Below are positions 1 to 6,828 of a DNA stretch of 13,054 nt, in pieces. This DNA is from an uncultured Bacteroides sp. (GTDB lineage: Bacteria; Bacteroidota; Bacteroidia; Bacteroidales; Bacteroidaceae): contig CABUKU010000045.1 of the NCBI GenBank assembly GCA_902492205.1, forward strand, positions 1 to 13,054. The letters are read 5' to 3'. Position numbers and translations under genes: made by a program. The stretch's first letter is position 1. Each line of letters opens with the position of its first letter. The notes beneath the pieces are model-generated. The model was not told the DNA's origin, made no database searches, and saw only the letters and a list, made by a program, of their open reading frames with translations.

Positions 1-285
1 ATCAGGATTAAGAACCATTTTATGCTTAATTTTTATTTTTAGACAATGTCCCATAGGACGAAGCAGTAATCCGGTCAACTAAACTCAGGACGATACACAG
101 AGTGAAGATAAAATGGAGATTAGAAAAGTTAAATGTTCATCGTAACTTATTTATAATGAAAAAACTAAATGTTAAATGAACATTTGAAGGTAAAATTGAC
201 AAAATACAAAAAGGAGGGTTCTTTCGAACGTTTAATATTAAACAGTCATTTCAAGCCTCCTCTTGAGAGGGTAAAATTTAGTTCT
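1..285. other. Non-coding left edge with inverted repeats
   Basis: No convincing gene is visible here. The region carries a 10-bp perfect inverted repeat (AAATGTTCAT at 131-140, ATGAACATTT at 176-185). A second AAATGTT copy at 167-173 could pair instead with the same downstream arm. There is also a 14-bp perfect palindrome, GTTTAATATTAAAC, at 230-243, and an AGGAGG/CCTCCT pair at 212-217 and 256-261. On the minus strand an ATG at 18-16 opens five further codons (MVLNPD) to the window edge and is preceded by an A-rich stretch of the kind Bacteroidales use for initiation. A gene may therefore begin there and run leftwards, but six codons are too few to support a CDS call. Confidence 0.5.
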
Positions 286-325
286 ATAAAAAATACCCTC
301 ATCAAGACAACTCAATGAGGGTATT
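286..325 (-). terminator. Rho-independent terminator of the susC-susD-tlpA operon
   Basis: An 11-bp perfect stem (AATACCCTCAT at 292-302, ATGAGGGTATT at 315-325) encloses a 12-base loop. Read on the minus strand it is followed by a run of six T (positions 293 to 288). It lies about 30 bases beyond the stop of the thioredoxin-like gene, where the operon terminator would be expected. The plus-strand side lacks a comparable T run, so it should act mainly on leftward transcription. Confidence 0.85.
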
Positions 326-356
326 AGAGAATTTATGAAATCGGTTGTTAAGAAAA

Positions 357-1505
357 TCACTTTATAATTTTAGATAACTCTTCATCCAATTTAGTAGGAT
401 TTATACCCCGAGAAATGATTTTTCCTTCTCTATCTAATAAAACCAAATGAGGAATACCATTAAATTGATATAATTTCAACAGTTCTTTTCCCGAATGAGG
501 AGCACAGACTTGTTCCCATGGCATATTTTCTTCTTCCATAGCTTTCCACCAATCAGCTTCTTTTGCATCAATTGATACGGAAAGTACTTCCAATCCTCTT
601 CCATGATATTTATCATAAACTTCTTTTACGCGAGGTATAGCTTTACGACAAGGACCACACCAAGATGCCCAAAAATCTATTAACAAATATTTTCCACGAA
701 AGTCTTTTGGTCCTAAACTCCTTTTTCCTCCTTTAACGGGACAAGCAAAATCCGGAGCTAATTTACCCGGAGCCAACCTTGCCATTAACTCTTCTTTTTC
801 TGCCTGTTCTATTTTATAAGCAACAAAAGGAGGATATAAAGCTTTTTCCTTCTCTAATTGAGCTATTAAGTTTTCTTTCACTTTCTTATCACGTATTCTC
901 GGAAGTAAATACAAGATGCTATTCCGATCAGCATAATGAGTTGCTAAGAAATTCATATAAGATTCACCAAGCTCATAGGATTTATCCAAAGCCTTTTCAA
1001 CATATTTTTTCCAATCGTCACAATTACTTTGACTAGCCTGATACATTTCCCGACTTGCCGCAATCATAGCCTGATAAGACTGATAATCAAAATAATTAAT
1101 AAGATTCATCAATTCATTATTCTTGCCGGCATTGATAATATGTTCATAAGGAGGATTTTTCATCACTATTTTCGCAGTATCACGACCACGAAAATTCACT
1201 TCCACATTTTCATCTTCACCCCAGAATGGCAACCTTTCCCATCGCTGGCAATCCAAATAATAAGCTCCGACTTTAGGAAGCTGTACATTCTTTTCAAATG
1301 TATTTTGGGAAGACACCGGCAGTGAGTCTACAACCACTTTTTCTGATCCGTCATAGTAATAAACTAAAACCGGGAACTTTGCATCAGGAAATCTAATACT
1401 TCCTTTGATTAAAATGGAAGGCAAATTCAAAGGGTTCTGTGCACACAGAACTATGCATGCACAGAAACATAATGCAGTTAATATACTTTTATGAAGCATA
1501 GACAT
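357..1505 (-). CDS. Periplasmic TlpA-like thiol-disulfide oxidoreductase
   Basis: This 382-residue exported protein has a C-terminal thioredoxin fold. Residues 1-22 form a signal peptide that probably ends CA|QN, the common Bacteroidales signal peptidase I pattern. No canonical lipobox is present despite several Cys in the core. Residues about 30-115 are a beta-rich N-terminal segment like the DUF4369-type domain often fused to these proteins, followed by a helical linker to about 245. The thioredoxin domain (about 246-382) contains WCGPC with redox Cys 283 and 286 and the cis-Pro loop GIP (350-352). The family exchanges thiols and disulfides in the periplasm; the substrate here is unknown. 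Its ATG overlaps the susD-like stop by one base, so it is probably co-transcribed and translationally coupled as the last operon gene. A second ATG two codons in (1499) is an alternative start. Confidence 0.93.
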   Translation of the reverse strand: MSMLHKSILTALCFCACIVLCAQNPLNLPSILIKGSIRFPDAKFPVLVYYYDGSEKVVVDSLPVSSQNTFEKNVQLPKVGAYYLDCQRWERLPFWGEDENVEVNFRGRDTAKIVMKNPPYEHIINAGKNNELMNLINYFDYQSYQAMIAASREMYQASQSNCDDWKKYVEKALDKSYELGESYMNFLATHYADRNSILYLLPRIRDKKVKENLIAQLEKEKALYPPFVAYKIEQAEKEELMARLAPGKLAPDFACPVKGGKRSLGPKDFRGKYLLIDFWASWCGPCRKAIPRVKEVYDKYHGRGLEVLSVSIDAKEADWWKAMEEENMPWEQVCAPHSGKELLKLYQFNGIPHLVLLDREGKIISRGINPTKLDEELSKIIK

Positions 1506-3067
1506 TATTTATTTCCGGTAGGATTATATGAACGGTGATCTTCTTCCAATCCCCATTGAGGATTCAGTCTAATAATAGAATTCGCCTTAGGCAATGTAAA
1601 ATATTCATCATCAACCGGAGCCGAATAGACTTTAGTTCCTATTTTGTGAGTCATAGCAGATTGACACCAAGGTTTACCTGTATCATATACAAAACGTTTA
1701 ATATCAAATGCCCTTTGATAAGAAGAAAGAGGCAATTCACGACGACGTTCTTTCAATATTTCATATAACAATTCATCTTCTGTCAAGGAACTGCCATTAG
1801 GTAAATCCGTATTGCTACCCGAGTAGCGATATTTACGCAATAAATTCAAATCCTTCAAAGCGTTCGTTTTATCGGAAGTACGAGCTTCAGCCTCAGCTTT
1901 CATCAATAACAACTGAGGATAAGTAATACCCTGATTTCCCATCATTTTTGATTCACGACAATAAGTTCTTCTTATTCCATCATCATATTTAACTCCTCCT
2001 ACAGTAGTAGAATAGCCTAATAATCTTAATGCAAACAACTGATAACGCCTGTCTGTTGCTGCATCAAACAGAGCTAAGAAATCATCCGAAGGATAGAAAG
2101 TAGCAGTACCATTACTCGTAACGCCTCCATTAGGAGCCTCTCTATAAAAAAGATTTTCTTTATTAGTCGTTTGAGTAATCAATAAATCCTGACCAACCAG
2201 CTCAAGAGACAATTCTTTATCAGTTCCTTCTGCCGGCTGTGCATTTGGATCGTCTTGATAATAGAACTGATTCAAATCATAAATTAAATTATCGACACTT
2301 CCTTTTAATGCCACAGATTTCTCCCATGCAAGGGATGCCTCTTTCAACATATTTGTCCAATCTCTCATGTACATAAAATATTCTGCCCGTAGAGCATGCA
2401 CTGCCGCTTTATTAGCCCGGCAAGGATTCGCTACATTTTCAGGAGCATCCAAAGCATCATCCAAATCCTTCTTTACCAAAGCCATTAATTCAGCCGTAGT
2501 TGATAAATCAGGATTTGCAGTTGCCGGATCTGCCGACGTACGGTAAGGGATAGTTTTCGCATCGTTCTGACCATTAGGATTATACATCCGTCCATACCCC
2601 AGTCCTCCTACCATATAAGACCACGCACGTCCCGCCTTTGCCTGAGCAATAACCGCTTTACCAGTTTCTGTCTCCGCTGCTCCGTCCAAGCCTTCAATTC
2701 CTTCTATTACATTATTGAATATGCCCGTAGCTCTATATATCCCCCACTCCCAAGTATATTGAGGCTGATTAGGATTTTCGTAAGGCAAACTAAAAACATA
2801 AGCTGCATACACTTCTTTATTCACATAAGAGCTTATATAAAGATACTTATCCTGATTTTCACTGATGGATAAATTATCTCCTAACATGGCATACATAGAG
2901 CTCTTATTATTATTCATAAAATGGAATTGAAGTGTCCTTACGTTATTCAAAAGATTTTCAAATTCCTCTGTTTGCGTGGGTATTAACTTCCCTACAGGTT
3001 TTACATCCAGAAAATCATTACAAGATGTAAATACAATTAATGATAAAAATAAATATTTCAGTTTCAT
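1505..3067 (-). CDS. SusD/RagB-family outer-membrane lipoprotein
   Basis: This is the surface-exposed ligand-binding partner of the SusC transporter, 520 residues long and typical of the family. Residues 1-15 are a lipoprotein signal (MKLKYLFLSL then IVFTS) ending at Cys16, and the mature protein begins CNDFLDVKP, the usual SusD opening. The conserved C-terminal features are present: LLLMKAEAEAR with ALKDLNLLRKYR (about 386-415), then KERRREL (about 439-445) and FDIKRF, matching the family pattern of a helical TPR-like core and an ERR(R)E motif. I chose ATG at 3067 because it gives a clean lipoprotein signal. The frame is open upstream only to a TTG (3079) directly after the SusC stop, which would add four residues. 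The gap to the SusC stop is 12 bases and the downstream gene overlaps by one base. The ligand cannot be inferred from the sequence. Confidence 0.95.
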   Translation of the reverse strand: MKLKYLFLSLIVFTSCNDFLDVKPVGKLIPTQTEEFENLLNNVRTLQFHFMNNNKSSMYAMLGDNLSISENQDKYLYISSYVNKEVYAAYVFSLPYENPNQPQYTWEWGIYRATGIFNNVIEGIEGLDGAAETETGKAVIAQAKAGRAWSYMVGGLGYGRMYNPNGQNDAKTIPYRTSADPATANPDLSTTAELMALVKKDLDDALDAPENVANPCRANKAAVHALRAEYFMYMRDWTNMLKEASLAWEKSVALKGSVDNLIYDLNQFYYQDDPNAQPAEGTDKELSLELVGQDLLITQTTNKENLFYREAPNGGVTSNGTATFYPSDDFLALFDAATDRRYQLFALRLLGYSTTVGGVKYDDGIRRTYCRESKMMGNQGITYPQLLLMKAEAEARTSDKTNALKDLNLLRKYRYSGSNTDLPNGSSLTEDELLYEILKERRRELPLSSYQRAFDIKRFVYDTGKPWCQSAMTHKIGTKVYSAPVDDEYFTLPKANSIIRLNPQWGLEEDHRSYNPTGNK

Positions 3068-3079
3068 ATATATATTCAA

Positions 3080-6000
3080 TTAAAATGAGAATGACAAACC
3101 AACATAAAACTCAGGACGCAAAGGCAATGAAGAAAATGCCTGATCGATGCTAGCACCGGAATAGCCGGTTTCATTTACTTCCGCAACCTCCGGATCTATA
3201 TCAACTCCTTTTGCAGTAACCCTAAACAAGTTGCGCATTTGGAAATATACCCTCGCATTACTTAAATGAATCTTATTAATCAAATCACGATCAAAAGTAT
3301 AAGCGAGTGTTACATCACGCAATTTCATGTAACTTGCATTTCCAACCAATTTATCAATATAAGGAAAGTCGAACAAATCCATGTTCCAACTTTTCAAGAC
3401 AGGATACATAGCTGTACTTTCATCCCCCGGATTTTGCCATCTTTCGCCAACATGACGATTAGAATAATTAGATCCACCGAAGTAATCCTTACGATATTTA
3501 TGACCGAGTTTTGCAATCAGCATAAAAGACAAATCCCAATTTTTATAAGTAAAACTATTAGTTAGAGACATATCAAACTTAGGACGTAAGCTTCCCTGAT
3601 AATAAACATCTTTTATCTCTGCATTACCAATCAGTATTTTCTCACCTTCAGCATTATATATCATTGTGGCTCCTTCGTCATTCAATCCTGCAAAGCGATA
3701 GCCCCAAAGCCCGTCCGCCGGATAGCCTGCTACCATTACAGAACCATAGCTTGAAGTATAACTACTTGCATAGCTACGTGTTACATTATATTCTTTTACC
3801 TTATTATGATTATAAGCAAAATTATAATTGATATTCCACCTGAAGTCACGATTCAAAATAGCATCGGCATTTAAAGTAATTTCCAAACCGTCATTTGTCA
3901 TTCTTCCAACATTCTTTGTCAAAGAGGTAAATCCGGTAGTAGGATCTATTGCATCTTTAGCCAACAAATCAGAACTGTTTTTTGTATAGTAATCTACACT
4001 AAGATCTAAACGACTATTCATAAAAGAAAAATCAAGACCGAAGTTAGCTGTTTTTGTTTTTTCCCATCTTAATTGGTTATTGGGAGGAGAAGCTACACCA
4101 TATGATACCCCACCCGTTGTCTGGCTATAATCTCCTGCAGCCAATATCAAAAATGGACCTTCACTTAGAGAGATATTACCATTTATACCATAAGAAGCAC
4201 GGATATTCAATCTATTTATCCAAGACACATCAAAGAAATCTTCATTTGCCAATTTGTAAGTACCACCTATAGACCAAAGCGGTTTATGACGATATTTGGG
4301 ATCTGTACCGAAGAAGTTTGTTAAGTCCATACGAACGCTACCACTTACAATGAACTTATTATTATATTCATAAGAGCCATTACCATACCAGGAAACAAAA
4401 CGATTATCGCGATAAGAATATTCACCATTTGTAAATGAGCCATTCAAAGGATATCCCCATTGTGAAGCAAACAGCATATCAGCATAATTCACGTTTCCAA
4501 TATAATCTTTCAAGTTCATCGGAATAAAAGAACCAGCCACCTCATTATAGCCGGCGCGAGTCGCCATTTCATTGTTATCATAAGTGGAACGACGAACTTC
4601 ATTTCCCAAAAGCACTGTTACACGATGTTTATCATTGAGGAAAGCACGATTGAAATTTATCTGAGTACGGATAGTCCAATCTTCATTCACATTTCTTTGT
4701 TCATTAATAACTGCTCCGTCCGGTAAATAGTGATTTACATTATTTGCACGGGAAGTAGCATCATTATATGCAATCCGCACTGCATAAGAATCTGCCTGAC
4801 GCAGTTGCTTATATTGATAATTTCCTCTTTGCCATACGCCACCGACTTCCACATTCAAACCTTCTATAATATTCACACGGACCTTACCACTAATTCTTGT
4901 CTTAAAATCTGTAGTTTGAATGCCGTCCTTTGCCAAATCCTCAATCGGATTATAAGTCCAGTCTTTCATCCCCGGAGTATTCTGGTAAGTTTTCACCTTA
5001 TATTGACTAATCCCCCATACATTACAAGGTCTTCCGTTCTCATCAACAATGGCCGTATATGGTTGCAAATCAGAACTACTGTTATAACCTGTCAGATCCG
5101 AATAAGTAGCAGTAGGTTCGTTTGTTCTATTGTAAAGCACATTCGCACCCACATCTATGGTTAAGAACCGATATGGTTTCCATTGATTATTAAAATCCAA
5201 AATCAAACGATCTTCATCAGTATGAAGGAAACTACCTCTTTTATAATTATAATTAGCAGCTACATTATATGTATATTTATCTTCCCCACCAGAAATTGAA
5301 ACATTATGTTGATGGCTAAGTTGATTGCGGAACATGTACTTTTCAATCTGTTTCAGCCCATCTACCTGACGAAGCTTATTTATCTCATTTGTAGCTTCCG
5401 CTTGAGTGATATTATTATCACGTGCCTGCATCAGCAAGTAACTGACACGACTCATATTAGATTCATCCAACGGATCATAGCTATTAGGATTTTGATTAAA
5501 CAAATCAATTTCCGCATCAATATAATCTGAAGAAGATGCTCTGTTCAGTTTACTCAAATCCGGTTTTAAAGTTACATTGAAAGAGCCTTTGTAAGAGACT
5601 TGCATTCTTCCTTTCTGTCCGCGTTTGGTAGTGATAACAATTACTCCATTTGCTGCGCGGGAACCATAAATAGAAGCTGCAACACCATCCTTCAGCACTG
5701 TTATATTTTCGATATTATCAGGATTTAGATCTTCTAATTTACCTTCAATGGGATAACCATCAACAACCAATAATGGAGTTTTTTCTGCGCTAAAGGTAGA
5801 AACACCTCGAATTTCAATATTACCTTTTTTATCTAAAACCACACCTGCAGCCTGTCCCTCCAACAATGATTTTAAATCAGGTTGCAATTTTGTTTCCAAC
5901 TTTTTAGAAGAAATAAGCCCAAAAGCTCCGGTAACCCTCTCTTTCGACAAAGTCTGATAACCGGTCACCACAATATCATCTAAAGTTTGTGCATCTTCCA

Positions 6001-6352
6001 GAAGCACAACATTAATAATCTTCTTGCCTTGAACAGGAACCTCTTTGGTACGAAATCCCAAATAAGAAAAGACTAAGACATCCGAAGGAGATGCTTTAAT
6101 AGAATAATTTCCATCAACATCAGTAACGACATTGATATTAGTGCCTTTAACTCCAACCACGCCTCCTACCAATGCCTCATTATTTTGATCGGAAACATGT
6201 CCTGTAACTGCCACTACATTCTTTTGCGACGTAGTTTGTGCATTACATAAGCCGGAACAAACCAATAAAACCATTAAAAGACAAACAACATTGCCTAATT
6301 TTGCAAATAACATTAATTTGCGTTTTGCCCTTTCACTCATTTTATTCTGCAT
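3080..6352 (-). CDS. SusC/RagA-family TonB-dependent transporter
   Basis: This outer-membrane, TonB-driven nutrient transporter has 1090 residues. A signal peptide with a long basic start (residues 1-38, ending NA|QTT) is followed by a CarboxypepD-regulatory-like beta-sandwich (about 46-120; VTGHVSDQNNEALVG, FSYLGF) and a TonB-box-like segment (LDDIVVTGYQT, about 124-134). The plug domain (about 135-245) carries GQAAGV, IEIRGVSTF, PLLVVDGYPI, ILK-type VLKDGVAASIYGSRAANGV and VITTKRG. The rest is the beta-barrel, ending in an aromatic C-terminus (YVGLSFSF). It lacks the extra N-terminal secretin-like (STN) domain that marks transducers signalling through FecR-type anti-sigma factors. The sequence after the TonB box reads GYQTLSKERVTGAF rather than the commoner GYGTQ form. 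It is the first gene of the operon and feeds cargo captured by the SusD partner. The start at 6352 is preferred; an ATG four codons in is possible. Confidence 0.97.
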   Translation of the reverse strand: MQNKMSERAKRKLMLFAKLGNVVCLLMVLLVCSGLCNAQTTSQKNVVAVTGHVSDQNNEALVGGVVGVKGTNINVVTDVDGNYSIKASPSDVLVFSYLGFRTKEVPVQGKKIINVVLLEDAQTLDDIVVTGYQTLSKERVTGAFGLISSKKLETKLQPDLKSLLEGQAAGVVLDKKGNIEIRGVSTFSAEKTPLLVVDGYPIEGKLEDLNPDNIENITVLKDGVAASIYGSRAANGVIVITTKRGQKGRMQVSYKGSFNVTLKPDLSKLNRASSSDYIDAEIDLFNQNPNSYDPLDESNMSRVSYLLMQARDNNITQAEATNEINKLRQVDGLKQIEKYMFRNQLSHQHNVSISGGEDKYTYNVAANYNYKRGSFLHTDEDRLILDFNNQWKPYRFLTIDVGANVLYNRTNEPTATYSDLTGYNSSSDLQPYTAIVDENGRPCNVWGISQYKVKTYQNTPGMKDWTYNPIEDLAKDGIQTTDFKTRISGKVRVNIIEGLNVEVGGVWQRGNYQYKQLRQADSYAVRIAYNDATSRANNVNHYLPDGAVINEQRNVNEDWTIRTQINFNRAFLNDKHRVTVLLGNEVRRSTYDNNEMATRAGYNEVAGSFIPMNLKDYIGNVNYADMLFASQWGYPLNGSFTNGEYSYRDNRFVSWYGNGSYEYNNKFIVSGSVRMDLTNFFGTDPKYRHKPLWSIGGTYKLANEDFFDVSWINRLNIRASYGINGNISLSEGPFLILAAGDYSQTTGGVSYGVASPPNNQLRWEKTKTANFGLDFSFMNSRLDLSVDYYTKNSSDLLAKDAIDPTTGFTSLTKNVGRMTNDGLEITLNADAILNRDFRWNINYNFAYNHNKVKEYNVTRSYASSYTSSYGSVMVAGYPADGLWGYRFAGLNDEGATMIYNAEGEKILIGNAEIKDVYYQGSLRPKFDMSLTNSFTYKNWDLSFMLIAKLGHKYRKDYFGGSNYSNRHVGERWQNPGDESTAMYPVLKSWNMDLFDFPYIDKLVGNASYMKLRDVTLAYTFDRDLINKIHLSNARVYFQMRNLFRVTAKGVDIDPEVAEVNETGYSGASIDQAFSSLPLRPEFYVGLSFSF

Positions 6353-6398
6353 TAAATTAATTAAATAAAATATATATCTATTCGTTAAAGTAATTTAT

Positions 6399-6423
6399 CA
6401 TTATGACATAAAACGACATAATG
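6399..6423. repeat. Overlapping inverted and direct repeats in the susC-like leader
   Basis: CATTATG (6399-6405) and CATAATG (6417-6423) are perfect inverted arms separated by 11 bases. Two copies of GACATAA (6405-6411 and 6415-6421) overlap them as direct repeats with 10-base periodicity. This could be a protein operator or a weak RNA hairpin in the 5' leader of the susC-like gene; the sequence does not distinguish these. The region is AT-rich, so chance is not excluded. Confidence 0.35.
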
Positions 6424-6536
6424 TATAAATAGAGCAGAAAAGAAAACTGAAAGCAAATCTTTTGCATTTTACAAGTCGTACAACAGATAATCTTACAGTT
6501 TTATTCTTTTCGTGCAATTATTCTTCATTTTATTTG

Positions 6537-6568
6537 CAAACATAAGAATTAGCCTTTTTATTGTCAAG
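6537..6568 (-). promoter_or_regulatory. Candidate promoter for the susC-susD-tlpA operon
   Basis: Read on the minus strand, the -7 element is TATGTTTG (6544-6537), an exact TAnnTTTG match. Twenty bases upstream lies CTTG (6568-6565), one mismatch from the TTTG -33 element. The predicted start of transcription is near 6530, leaving an untranslated leader of about 178 bases. No better match lies nearer to the susC-like start codon. Confidence 0.55.
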
Positions 6569-6664
6569 TTATTTTATTATTCAATATCGTTATCAAATTT
6601 TTAATATTTATCGTTAACGTTGCACAATGAAATAAAAAACATCAAACACATAGTTAAAGGACAT

Positions 6665-6699
6665 TTCAATTAAAAAGAGAAAGACAAAGCCACGTTCAT
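6665..6699 (-). pseudogene. Possible remnant of a susC-like gene 3' end
   Basis: On the minus strand this stretch reads MNVALSFSF followed by a TAA stop at 6672-6670. That is the typical aromatic ending of a SusC barrel. The adjoining bases match the real SusC terminus: 25 of 29 positions are identical between 6665-6693 and 3075-3103, including the stop codon and the following TTGAA. Further upstream in the same frame the translation no longer resembles a beta-barrel. It may be the last trace of a deleted or recombined susC-like gene, or a coincidence in AT-rich DNA. Confidence 0.35.
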
Positions 6700-6786
6700 A
6701 ATCTTCCATATGAAACATTTAGTGTTATTTTTGCATAAATCCGTATTATTTCTCTATCAAAAAGCTATAAAATATAATTTTATTAA

Positions 6787-6794
6787 TATTTTTG
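6787..6794 (+). promoter_or_regulatory. Candidate -7 element for the malic enzyme gene
   Basis: TATTTTTG matches the Bacteroidales TAnnTTTG consensus and would start transcription near 6801, about 28 bases before the ATG. No TTTG is found 19-21 bases upstream, so the -33 element is missing or degenerate. A second TATTTTTG at 6726-6733 is an alternative, also without a clear -33 element. Confidence 0.45.
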
Positions 6795-6828
6795 CGAACA
6801 GAATCTTTGATATACAAAACACACGAAA

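Larger units (their letters stand above)
6353..6828. other. Divergent control region between susC-like and maeB genes
   Basis: These 476 bases of very AT-rich spacer separate two divergent transcription units. They contain the promoter candidates listed separately, a cluster of overlapping repeats at 6399-6423, an 8-bp palindrome CGTTAACG (6612-6619), and a short susC-like 3' remnant at 6665-6699. No complete coding sequence is supported. If the minus-strand promoter at 6537-6568 is real, the susC-like mRNA has a leader of roughly 175-180 bases, long enough for post-transcriptional control. Confidence 0.6.

Noticed and set aside
1..18. Minus-strand gene starting at the left edge (MVLNPD)
   Set aside because: Only six codons are visible, so no CDS is claimed; mentioned only as a possibility.
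3068..3079. TTG start that would extend the SusD-like protein by four residues
   Set aside because: The ATG at 3067 gives a standard SusD lipoprotein signal; the TTG directly follows the upstream stop and has no advantage.
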